From the NCBI RefSeq assembly GCF_036075115.1, contig NZ_CP107958.1:3720001-3784000 (forward strand): DNA of 64,000 bases, given 5' to 3'. The notes under the pieces are model-generated. The model saw only the letters and a program-made list of their open reading frames with translations. It searched no databases and had not been told where the DNA came from. The DNA comes from Streptomyces sp. NBC_00377 (GTDB lineage Bacteria; Actinomycetota; Actinomycetes; Streptomycetales; Streptomycetaceae). Below are positions 1-6,804 of the stretch, one piece after another. The stretch's first letter is position 1. Every line of letters starts with the position of its first letter. Made by a program: the position numbers and the translations under genes.

Positions 1-423
1 TCCGTGCGACATCCACACGGCCTGCTCGGCCGGGGTGCCCTCGAAGAGGGTGGAGGAGGCGCGGGAGACGCGCAGCTCGGTGCGGCCGTACTCACGGGCG
101 CCGGTGTTGTCGACGGTGCCGCCGAGGGTCTGCGCCATCAGCTGGAAGCCGTAGCACATGCCGAACACGGGGACGCCGGCCTCGAAGATCTCGCGGTCGA
201 GACGGGGGGCGCCCTCCTCGTACACGGACGACGGGCCGCCGGAGAGGATGATCGCCGCCGGGTTCCTGGCGAGCATCTCCTGGACCGGCATGGTGCTCGG
301 CACGATCTCGCTGTAGACCCGCGCCTCGCGGACTCGGCGGGCGATGAGCTGGGCGTACTGCGCACCGAAGTCGACGACCAGGACGGTGTCGGGGGCGGCG
401 GCAGTAGGAGTCGCTGATGACAC
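1..423 (-). CDS. guaA: GMP synthase (glutamine-hydrolysing), N-terminal part, cut by the window edge
   Basis: The 141 visible residues are the class I glutamine amidotransferase domain that feeds ammonia to the XMP-aminating half of GMP synthase, the last step of GMP synthesis. After a short Ala/Thr-rich tail the protein reads [20 protein letters not shown], then the [10 protein letters not shown] segment and [16 protein letters not shown], which holds the catalytic Cys of the amidotransferase triad. The GTG start is chosen because GGAAGG lies about 7 nt upstream and the family N-terminus begins just after it. The ATP-pyrophosphatase and dimerisation domains lie beyond base 1. Identity is secure. 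Confidence 0.95.
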   Translation of the reverse strand, partial: MSSATPTAAAPDTVLVVDFGAQYAQLIARRVREARVYSEIVPSTMPVQEMLARNPAAIILSGGPSSVYEEGAPRLDREIFEAGVPVFGMCYGFQLMAQTLGGTVDNTGAREYGRTELRVSRASSTLFEGTPAEQAVWMSHG

Positions 424-464
424 GGGGGCCTTCCGGCGGTGGGGCGGGGTCTCTGTGTGACCCG

Positions 465-470
465 ATTCTA
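465..470 (-). promoter_or_regulatory. probable guaA -10 element (TAGAAT)
   Basis: On the minus strand a TAGAAT hexamer (five of six matches to TATAAT) sits about 40 nt upstream of the guaA start. No good -35 hexamer is visible 17-18 nt further upstream, so this is a candidate only. Confidence 0.4.
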
Positions 471-547
471 CCGAGGCGGGCGCGGGACCGGACCCGGCGC
501 CGGAGGCACCACCGCGTCTCAGGATGCGAACCGCCTCGCGAACCGCC

Positions 548-576
548 TTGGACCTCACCCCGCGACCCTGCATACT
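548..576 (+). promoter_or_regulatory. putative promoter of the aromatic leader peptide, leaderless type
   Basis: A TTGGAC hexamer at 548-553 and CATACT at 571-576 are separated by exactly 17 nt. The expected transcription start, 7 nt past the -10, falls on or beside the A of the leader-peptide ATG at 583. No Shine-Dalgarno precedes that ATG, which fits leaderless translation. The hexamers match the consensus only moderately. Confidence 0.45.
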
Positions 577-582
577 GACCGC

Positions 583-654
583 ATGCTTTCGCACACGACC
601 TTCGTCTTTACCTATGGCAACCGGCCCACCGGCTGCCATGGTCGTGCTGCTTGA
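583..654 (+). CDS. putative 23-residue leader peptide with clustered Phe and Tyr codons
   Basis: This short reading frame starts [15 protein letters not shown] and ends at a TGA. Residues 7-11 are F-V-F-T-Y, written TTC GTC TTT ACC TAT; TTT and TAT are rare codons in high-GC Streptomyces. The frame precedes a terminator hairpin (679-705) and then the chorismate mutase gene, whose product leads to Phe and Tyr. This matches the classic layout of transcription attenuation by ribosome stalling. There are no Trp codons, so control by Trp is unlikely. The assignment is an inference from layout; there is no homology evidence for the peptide. Confidence 0.55.
   Translation: MLSHTTFVFTYGNRPTGCHGRAA
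614..639 (+). promoter_or_regulatory. leader pause hairpin overlapping the Tyr codon
   Basis: ATGGCA (614-619) pairs with TGCCAT (634-639) and CCGG (621-624) with CCGG (629-632), leaving one A-C mismatch and a 4-nt loop. The 5' arm starts inside the Tyr codon of the leader peptide, so a ribosome stalled on the Phe/Tyr codons would prevent it from forming. A possible competing pair is CGGCCC (622-627) with GGGCCG (685-690) in the terminator. Confidence 0.45.
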
Positions 655-678
655 GCAACTGACGAGCGACTTCCCAGG

Positions 679-719
679 CGCCCCGGGCCGACAAGGCCCG
701 GGGCGTCTGTCGTTCTTCC
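679..719 (+). terminator. attenuator/terminator hairpin before the chorismate mutase gene
   Basis: CGCCCCGGGCC (679-689) and GGCCCGGGGCG (695-705) form a perfect 11-bp stem with a 5-nt loop, followed by a moderately T-rich tail ending near 719. It lies 25 nt after the leader-peptide stop and about 60 nt before the downstream start codon, where an attenuator terminator is expected. Confidence 0.6.
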
Positions 720-766
720 CGGGTCCTGCCGCTCCGGGGCCTCCCGTACCCACCACAGGAGCCCCC

Positions 767-1048
767 ATGACCGCCATCGACGTGACCGGCGCCCGCACCT
801 CCGAGGCCGCCGACGTGATCACCGGCGCCCGTGAGCGCATCGACGCGCTCGACGACCGGATCATCGGTCTGATCCAGGAACGGATGGCCGTCTCGGCCGT
901 CATCCAGGAGGCGCGGATCACCTCCGGCGGCCGGCGCGTGAACCTCTCCCGTGAGATGGAGGTCCTCGGCCACTACAGGGACGCCCTCGGCAAGCCCGGC
1001 ACCCCGCTGGCGATGACGCTGCTCGAACTGTGCCGGGGGCGTGTCTGA
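767..1048 (+). CDS. chorismate mutase (AroQ fold)
   Basis: This 93-residue protein converts chorismate to prephenate, the committed step towards Phe and Tyr. The helical AroQ-type pattern is visible: [20 protein letters not shown] in helix 1, then [12 protein letters not shown] and [17 protein letters not shown], with the Arg, Lys/Arg and Glu positions typical of monofunctional chorismate mutases. The ATG at 767 is chosen because AGGAG lies 6-8 nt upstream and the family starts there; upstream in-frame codons run through the attenuator hairpin. It stands alone, divergent from guaA, and is likely controlled by the leader at 583-719. Confidence 0.9.
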   Translation: MTAIDVTGARTSEAADVITGARERIDALDDRIIGLIQERMAVSAVIQEARITSGGRRVNLSREMEVLGHYRDALGKPGTPLAMTLLELCRGRV

Positions 1049-1522
1049 GGTCGGGCGTCAGTTCGGCCCTCTTCTCACCCGTACGGCGCGTGACCGCCGC
1101 CCGGACGGCCTCGTTGGTCCCGGTGTCCGCTCCAGCCAGGGGCGGGCCCGGAACAACCACGCGTGGCTCGCCGGAGCGATGAGGCGTACGGATCGTGCAG
1201 TGCGCCGTGGGACCTCGCTCCGTACAGGTGACCGGACGGCAGGGGACAGCAGTCCGGTCACCCAAGAGAACGGCCGGTCCCGGGGACGCCCGGGACCGAG
1301 CCGACCGGCGAAAAATGCAAAAATGCACAAGGCTGGGTCAAACGGTTGCGGGGGCCGCGCTCATCCAGCACGATGCGTAGAAAGCCCCGAACACCCCCAA
1401 GTCCCCCTACAGGCAACCGTCTTACGCGTTGCCCGTACTGCCAGAGGTCCAGGCCAGCGGCGCGACCCCCCGGCGCCGCTCCCCGGCACCGGCGCTGCCC
1501 TGACGCCGGTGCTGACGATAAA

Positions 1523-1557
1523 GAAGGGCCTCGCGGATCCGTCCCGCGGGGCCCTTC
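1523..1557 (-). terminator. strong hairpin, terminator-like on the minus strand
   Basis: GAAGGGCC and CGCGG pair with CCGCG and GGCCCTTC around one wobble position and a 7-nt loop. On the minus strand the stem is followed by TTTATC, a short U-tract, while the plus-strand side has none. No minus-strand gene ends here, so its transcript is unknown. Confidence 0.45.
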
Positions 1558-1685
1558 GTCATGCCCGGGGCGAGCCCGCCTCGGCGTCGGCGGGTGTGGC
1601 TCGCACGGGCGGGCGGGCGGTGTGACGGACGTCGGCCGGAGCGGCGGGTGCGGTGACGGTGACTGGCGCGACCCATGCGGTCGCC

Positions 1686-1850
1686 GTGCCCGGTGCGGCG
1701 GGGTGCGGCTGTAGTGACCGGTGCGGCGGGGTGCGACTCTCGTGACCGGTGCGGCGGAGTGCGGCTCTCGTGACCGGTGCGGCGGGGTGCGGCTCTCGTG
1801 ACCGGTGCCGCGGAATGTGGATATCGCGACCGGTGCGGCGGGTGTGACAC
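1686..1850. repeat. 28-bp tandem repeat, about six copies
   Basis: The unit, close to GTGACCGGTGCGGCGGGG followed by TGCGGCTCTC, starts at 1686, 1714, 1742, 1770, 1798 and 1826. The middle copies are nearly identical; the last is 25 bp and most diverged. The array stops just before the palindrome at 1855 and about 130 nt before the LAXTG protein gene. Confidence 0.85.
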
Positions 1851-1854
1851 GAGC

Positions 1855-1871
1855 CACATAAAGATTATGTG
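1855..1871. promoter_or_regulatory. palindrome CACATAA-AGA-TTATGTG, possible operator
   Basis: A perfect 7-bp inverted repeat with a 3-nt centre lies in the only AT-rich patch upstream of the LAXTG protein gene, about 110 nt before its start. It could be a regulator site for that gene. No known consensus was recognised. Confidence 0.35.
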
Positions 1872-1981
1872 AGCTGCGTACAACGGTTCTCGGCCATCAC
1901 GGGTCACACCCAGTGAACCAAGGCCCACTCCCACACCCCCATGCGGAAGGCCTCCTCCCCACTGGATCCACCGAGGTCTTC

Positions 1982-3016
1982 ATGAAGCTCCGCCGCTCAC
2001 TCGTCACCGCCGCCGCCACCGCCGCCCTGGTGCCGCTCGCCCTGCTGTCGGCGCCCGCCGCCTTCGCGCAGGAGAGCGGCTCACCGTCCGCGGGCTCGTC
2101 CGCGTCGGACGACACCACCACCGCCTCGCCGTCCGGATCGAGCGACTCGTCCCCGTCCGGCTCCGCCTCGGAGTCCGACGCCTCGTCTCCGTCGGCCTCC
2201 GGATCGCAGAGCGGAAGTGCCTCCGGCTCCCCGTCCGGTACCTCCTCGCCGTCCGCTTCCGGCTCGGGGAAGTCGACCGCCGACCCGTCGGCCGACGAGG
2301 GCGGGTTCGACCCGTACACGGACTGCAAGACCTTCGACCTGGACGAGAACATCACGGCCGAGATCAAGGGCCTGCCCAGCAAGATCGTCGCCGGTTCCGG
2401 CTGGCACGACTTCACGTACGAGGTCGAGAACAACTCCGACGTCGACGTCAAGAACGTGTACATGGCCACGTACCTGGAGTACGCCGACGACACGGACGCC
2501 TGGCTGTCCGAGGGCCTCGCGGTCATCCAGGTCAAGGAGGACGGTAAGTGGACCGACGCCTACCAGGACTCCTACGAGGACGAGGACGGCAAGAGCGTCA
2601 ACGTCACCGGTTCCTTCGTCGCCCTGCTCGACGGGCTGGAGAAGGACTCCTCCGAAACCCTTGACCTCCGGGTGAAGGTCAAGGCGTCGGCCCCGGCGGG
2701 TTCCTCGTTCGCGATGAGCGAGGCCCTGTACGTGGGCGACAAGGGCGACTGCCACATCAACGGTGACGAGTACGACGTCGAGATCCTCGCCGCCGGCGGC
2801 GACGCGGACGGCGTGGACGACGCCGAGCCGAACGGCGACAAGCCCACCGACGGCGCCAAGGCCCAGGGCGGCGCCAAGCCGATCAGCGGCAGCCTCGCCG
2901 CGACCGGCTCGAACTCCGCTCTGCCGGTGATCGGCCTTGTCGGCGGCGTCGCCCTGGTGGCCGGCGCCGGTGCGGTGTTCGCGGCGCGCCGCCGCAAGGT
3001 CGGCACGCACGCGTAA
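1982..3016 (+). CDS. LAXTG-anchored surface protein with Ser-rich stalk
   Basis: This 344-residue protein has a signal peptide (MKLRRS followed by a hydrophobic stretch ending AFA-QE at about residue 29). A Ser/Gly/Asp-rich linker of about 70 residues and a folded acidic domain (roughly residues 105-270) follow. The C-terminus carries the cell-wall sorting signal LAATG, a hydrophobic segment and an RRRK tail. LAXTG is the motif used by Streptomyces class E sortases, so the protein should be covalently attached to peptidoglycan. The start is set by GAGG 6-10 nt upstream of ATG. The folded domain was not recognised, so the biological role is unknown. It is monocistronic and ends at a strong hairpin. 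Confidence 0.8.
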   Translation: MKLRRSLVTAAATAALVPLALLSAPAAFAQESGSPSAGSSASDDTTTASPSGSSDSSPSGSASESDASSPSASGSQSGSASGSPSGTSSPSASGSGKSTADPSADEGGFDPYTDCKTFDLDENITAEIKGLPSKIVAGSGWHDFTYEVENNSDVDVKNVYMATYLEYADDTDAWLSEGLAVIQVKEDGKWTDAYQDSYEDEDGKSVNVTGSFVALLDGLEKDSSETLDLRVKVKASAPAGSSFAMSEALYVGDKGDCHINGDEYDVEILAAGGDADGVDDAEPNGDKPTDGAKAQGGAKPISGSLAATGSNSALPVIGLVGGVALVAGAGAVFAARRRKVGTHA

Positions 3017-3032
3017 CGCGTCACGAGACCAG

Positions 3033-3072
3033 CGAAGGGACCTGCGCTCGGAGGGGGGCGCAGGTCCCTTCG
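3033..3072. terminator. bidirectional terminator between convergent genes
   Basis: A perfect 15-bp stem (CGAAGGGACCTGCGC, 3033-3047, with its complement at 3058-3072) and a 10-nt loop lie between the ends of the LAXTG protein gene and the GMC oxidoreductase gene. Confidence 0.85.
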
Positions 3073-3137
3073 CCTGTGCCTCGGGCGGGCAGCCGCCTGG
3101 CACGGCGGCCGGACGGCGGCCCGGGCGAACGGCCGGA

Positions 3138-4916
3138 CTACTGCTTGGGCGGTACGGTCGGCATCCCCAGGAACGGCAGGCGCAGTGCGCCGAACGCCTC
3201 CGCCGGCACCGCCGGGCCGACCGGCTCCACCGGCTTCAGCCGCTCGTACGCCGCGCCCTGTGCCGGGCGCGGGTCCGTCTCGCCCTTGTTCGGCCAGTAC
3301 GACATCGCGCGCTCGGCCTGGGCGGTGATGGTGAGCGACGGGTTCACACCCAGGTTCGCCGAGACGGCGGCGCCGTCGACGACCGAGATGCCCGGGTGGC
3401 CGTAGAGGCGGTGGTACGGGTCGATGACGCCCGTCTCGCGCGAGTCGCCGATCGGACAGCCGCCGAGGAAGTGCGCGGTGAGCGGGGTGCCCATCAGCTC
3501 GCCCACGTTGGAACCGGCGAAGCCGTTGATGTCGGCGGCGATCGCGGAGGCCGCCTCGGAAGCGGCCCTGATCTGCTTGGGGTTGGGGGCGCCGTGCCCC
3601 TGCCGGGCCGTCAGCAGGCCCCGGCCCACACCCGCCGGCTTGAGGTACGTCGTCAGCGAGTTGTCCAGGGACTGCATCACCAGCCCGATGATGGTCCGCT
3701 CCGACCAGCGCCGGTTGGAGAGCGAGCGCAGGACGAGGAGCGGGTGACGGGCCGCGTTCGTCAGCCAGCCGGCGACCCTCGACGAGCCCTCCGCGTAGGG
3801 CACCTGAAGGATCGACAGGCTGCCCATCGAGTTGGAGCCCTTGCCGTAGCGGACCGGCTCGATATGGGTGCTGTCGTCCGGGTGGACGGAGGAGGTGATG
3901 GCGACTCCGCGGGTGAAGTCCACCTTCGCCGCGCCCGTCGCCTTGCGATAGCGGCGGTCGTCGGTCTGGGCGCCGACGAGCGCCTCCGAGTTGGTGCGGG
4001 TCAGCTCACCCAACCGGCTGGAAACGTAAGGAAGTTGACCGTTCGCCTTCATCCGGTGCAGCAGCGTCTGGGTGCCGTAGGTACCCGCGGCCAGCACCAC
4101 CCGGCGGGCCTTGAAAACCCGGCCCTTCGCCTTGCGGCGGCCGTCGGTGGGGAGGGTGGCGACCGCGAAGCCGCCCTGTGAGTCGTCCGTGACCGACACG
4201 ACCGTCGTCAGCGGGTGCACGACCGCGCCCGCCTTCTCGGCCAGGTGGAGGTAGTTCTCGTTCAGGGTGTTCTTGGCGCCGTGCCGGCAGCCGGTCATGC
4301 ACTCGCCGCACTCGGTGCAGGCCCTGCGGGCCGGGCCCGCGCCCCCGAAGTAGGGGTCGGCGACCTGCTCCCCGGGCTTCGCCTTCGCCGTCCCGTCGGC
4401 GTCCTCTCCGTCGCCGAAGAACACCCCGACCGGCGCCATGTGGAAGGTGTCGCCGACGCCCATCCGCTCAGCGGCCGCCTTCAGGTGCACGTCGGAGGGA
4501 GTGGTCGTCGGGTTGAGCCGTACGCCGAGCATGCGCCGGGCCTGGTCGTAGTACGGCTGCAACTCCTCCTGCCAGTCCGTGATGTCCCGCCACTGCGGGT
4601 CGTCGAAGAAGGGCTTGGGCGGTACGTAGAGGGTGTTGGCGTAGTTGAGCGAGCCGCCGCCCACGCCCGCGCCGGCCAGCACCATGACGTTGCCCAGCAG
4701 ATGGATGCGCTGGATGCCGTACAGGCCGAGCCTGGGGGCCCAGAGGTAGTTCTTCAGGTCCCAGGAGTTCCTGGGCAGCGACTCCCGGGTGAACCGGCGG
4801 CCCGCCTCCAGGACGCCGACGCGGTAGCCCTTCTCCGTCAGGCGCAGGGCGGTCACCGAACCGCCGAAGCCCGATCCGACGACAAGGACGTCGTAGTCGT
4901 AAGCGTCCTGGGACAC
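3138..4916 (-). CDS. GMC-family FAD oxidoreductase, ChoD-like (cholesterol oxidase-type)
   Basis: This 592-residue flavoprotein oxidises an unidentified alcohol, possibly a sterol-like one. The Rossmann FAD-binding motif VVGSGFGGS is at residues 12-20, AGAGVGGGSLNYANTLY at about 81-97, and the GMC C-terminal signature NPSLTITAQAERA is near the end. Four cysteines (C200, C203, C206, C210, in CTECGECMTGC) form a ferredoxin-like cluster, which I recall from M. tuberculosis ChoD. The GTG start has GAGGAG 5-6 nt upstream. It has no signal peptide. In mycobacteria choD sits beside guaB3 and guaB2; here it lies about 18 kb away in the same segment. The substrate is not predictable. Confidence 0.82.
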   Translation of the reverse strand: MSQDAYDYDVLVVGSGFGGSVTALRLTEKGYRVGVLEAGRRFTRESLPRNSWDLKNYLWAPRLGLYGIQRIHLLGNVMVLAGAGVGGGSLNYANTLYVPPKPFFDDPQWRDITDWQEELQPYYDQARRMLGVRLNPTTTPSDVHLKAAAERMGVGDTFHMAPVGVFFGDGEDADGTAKAKPGEQVADPYFGGAGPARRACTECGECMTGCRHGAKNTLNENYLHLAEKAGAVVHPLTTVVSVTDDSQGGFAVATLPTDGRRKAKGRVFKARRVVLAAGTYGTQTLLHRMKANGQLPYVSSRLGELTRTNSEALVGAQTDDRRYRKATGAAKVDFTRGVAITSSVHPDDSTHIEPVRYGKGSNSMGSLSILQVPYAEGSSRVAGWLTNAARHPLLVLRSLSNRRWSERTIIGLVMQSLDNSLTTYLKPAGVGRGLLTARQGHGAPNPKQIRAASEAASAIAADINGFAGSNVGELMGTPLTAHFLGGCPIGDSRETGVIDPYHRLYGHPGISVVDGAAVSANLGVNPSLTITAQAERAMSYWPNKGETDPRPAQGAAYERLKPVEPVGPAVPAEAFGALRLPFLGMPTVPPKQ

Positions 4917-4999
4917 ATGCTCTCCTCGTTGAGAACGGGTGTGGTGGGGTGCGCCCGGGCGCGGCCGCCTTCCGTGCGAGTCGCCCGGGCGCGGGCCCT

Positions 5000-6643
5000 C
5001 TAGCGGAAGCGGAACGCCTTCATCAGCTTCAGGCTCCGGCTCATGAACTCCGCGTACTTCTCGTCGTTCATGCCCAGCGCCGGGGCCATCGGCAGCAGGC
5101 GCTGCTGGGCCACCGTCTGGGCCTCGGTGTACTTGAGGATCCCCTCGGAGCCGTGGCGGCGGCCGAGCCCGGAGTCCTTCATGCCGCCCATCGGGGACTG
5201 GACGCTGCCGTAGGCCGAGGCGTAGCCCTCGTTGACGTTCACGGTGCCGGCCCGCACCCGGGCGGCGACCTCGCGGCCACGGCGGCCGTCCTTCGTCCAG
5301 ACCGACGAGTTCAGGCCGTACGGGGTGGAGTTGGCGAGCTCGACGGCCTCGTCGTCGGTCTTGAAACGATAGATCGAGACGACCGGGCCGAAGGTCTCCT
5401 CGGTGCAGACCGACATGGGTTCCGTCACCCCGTCGAGGATCGTCGGCTCGAAGAAGTACGGGCCGACGTCCGGGCGGGCGACCCCACCGGCGACGACCTT
5501 GGCGCCCTTGGCGACGGCCTCCTCGACGTGCCGGGTCACCGTCTCCAGCTGGCGCTCGCCGACCAGGGAGCCCATGTCGGCGCCGTAGGCCAGGGAGGTG
5601 CCCAGGCGCATGGCCCTGGTACGGGCGGCGAAGCGCTCGACGAAGGCGTCCGCGATCGACTCGTGGACGTACAGCCGCTCGATGGAGATGCAGAGCTGGC
5701 CCGCGGAGGAGAAGCAGGCGCGTACGGCGCCGGCCGCGGCCTTCTCTATGTCCGCGTCCTCGAGCACCAGCATGGCGTTCTTGCCGCCGAGTTCGAGGGA
5801 GACCCCCACGAGACGGGCGGCGGCGCCCTGCGCGACCTCACGGCCGGTGCGGGTGGAGCCGGTGAAGGAGACGTAGTCGGCGTGCCGCACCACCTCGGGG
5901 CCGACGACGGGACCCTCGCCGAGGACGACCTGGAAGACCTCGGCGGGCAGACCGGCCTCGACGAGCAGGTCACGGGCCCACAGAGCGGTCAGGCAGGTCT
6001 CCGTGTCCGGCTTCATCACGACCGCGTTGCCCGCGACGAACGCCGGGAGCGCGTCTCCGACCGACAGTTCCAGCGGGTAGTTCCAGGGGGCGATCTGGCC
6101 CACGACACCGCGCGGGTGGCGCAGCTCGGTGACCTTGGTCAGCGTCGGCATGGCGCCCGCGTGCCGCTTGGGACGGAGGTAGGAGGGGGCCTTGCGGCCG
6201 TAGTGCCGGGCGGCCACGGCCACCGCCTGCACCTCCTCGTGGGCGTGCAGCCTGGCCTTGCCGGTCTCCAGCTGGATCAGGTCGAGCACCTCGGCCTGAC
6301 GCTCCAGCACCAGGTCGTGGAAGCGGAGCAGGACCGCGGCGCGCTCCCGCACGGGCGTGCGCTCCCAGACCGGCTGCGCCTCGCGGGCCGCCTCGAAGGC
6401 CTTCAGCACGTCGTCGGGTGTGGACTCGGGCAGGTCGGCCAGCTTCCCACCGGTGAACGGCGTGTGGTTGGCCGTACGGCCGGAGCCCGTCACGCCCTTG
6501 GTGAGCTGGGCGATCAGCTCCGGGGTGACCACGTCCGCGGCGGTACGGACGCCGGTGGGCGAGGGGGCGAGGGGGTTGGTACCGGTCGTGGTCTTCCCAC
6601 TGATCTCGGTGCCGGTCTTTTCCGGGGCCTGCGAGTCCGTCAT
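5000..6643 (-). CDS. succinate-semialdehyde dehydrogenase-type aldehyde dehydrogenase
   Basis: The 547-residue protein belongs to the NAD(P)-dependent aldehyde dehydrogenase superfamily and probably oxidises succinic semialdehyde or a similar aldehyde. Visible motifs are APWNYPLELS (cofactor site), FTGSTRTGREVA, the ELGGKNAM segment with the general-base Glu, and SSAGQLCIS with the catalytic Cys. The N-terminus carries about 45 extra low-complexity residues. The ATG at 6643 starts MTDSQAPEK and has no clear Shine-Dalgarno; in-frame codons continue upstream to 6736, so the start is uncertain. It follows the same strand as the GMC gene with an 83-nt gap. A 13-bp palindrome lies 40 nt upstream. 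Confidence 0.85.
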   Translation of the reverse strand: MTDSQAPEKTGTEISGKTTTGTNPLAPSPTGVRTAADVVTPELIAQLTKGVTGSGRTANHTPFTGGKLADLPESTPDDVLKAFEAAREAQPVWERTPVRERAAVLLRFHDLVLERQAEVLDLIQLETGKARLHAHEEVQAVAVAARHYGRKAPSYLRPKRHAGAMPTLTKVTELRHPRGVVGQIAPWNYPLELSVGDALPAFVAGNAVVMKPDTETCLTALWARDLLVEAGLPAEVFQVVLGEGPVVGPEVVRHADYVSFTGSTRTGREVAQGAAARLVGVSLELGGKNAMLVLEDADIEKAAAGAVRACFSSAGQLCISIERLYVHESIADAFVERFAARTRAMRLGTSLAYGADMGSLVGERQLETVTRHVEEAVAKGAKVVAGGVARPDVGPYFFEPTILDGVTEPMSVCTEETFGPVVSIYRFKTDDEAVELANSTPYGLNSSVWTKDGRRGREVAARVRAGTVNVNEGYASAYGSVQSPMGGMKDSGLGRRHGSEGILKYTEAQTVAQQRLLPMAPALGMNDEKYAEFMSRSLKLMKAFRFR

Positions 6644-6683
6644 GAGGCGCAGGGTATGACGTGGGGAGGACTTTGGGTACCCG

Positions 6684-6696
6684 CCGGTAATACCGG
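6684..6696. promoter_or_regulatory. palindrome CCGGTA-A-TACCGG upstream of the aldehyde dehydrogenase
   Basis: A perfect 6-1-6 palindrome sits 41-53 nt upstream of the start at 6643. Its position suits an operator. The regulator is unknown. Confidence 0.3.
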
Positions 6697-6804
6697 TTTC
6701 ACCGACCGGATGCACGGCGCCAGCGTTCACTGGCAATAAACCCGCTGATCAGGACGTTGAGCCCGGTCGTTCGCCGCGTTCCCGGCGGTCGTCCGCCTCC
6801 CCGG

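Larger units (their letters stand above)
1049..1981. other. 933-nt intergenic region with hairpins and repeats, no convincing gene
   Basis: No reading frame here resembles a protein. There is a 10-bp inverted repeat GGTGACCGGA/TCCGGTCACC (1227-1236 and 1253-1262). A perfect 10-bp hairpin CGGTCCCGGG/CCCGGGACCG with a 4-nt loop occupies 1275-1298. The word AAAAATGCA occurs twice in a row near 1311-1326. A strong hairpin lies at 1523-1557. The 28-bp tandem repeats at 1686-1850 and a palindrome at 1855-1871 follow. An unannotated small RNA is possible in 1220-1560 but cannot be shown from sequence alone. Confidence 0.5.

Noticed and set aside
1049-1600. tRNA gene in the gene-poor region
   Set aside because: No acceptor-stem pairing, T-loop GTTCGAATC-like motif or CCA end could be found on either strand.
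1686-1850. CRISPR-like array of 28-bp repeats
   Set aside because: The 28-bp units abut directly without spacers, so this is a simple tandem repeat.
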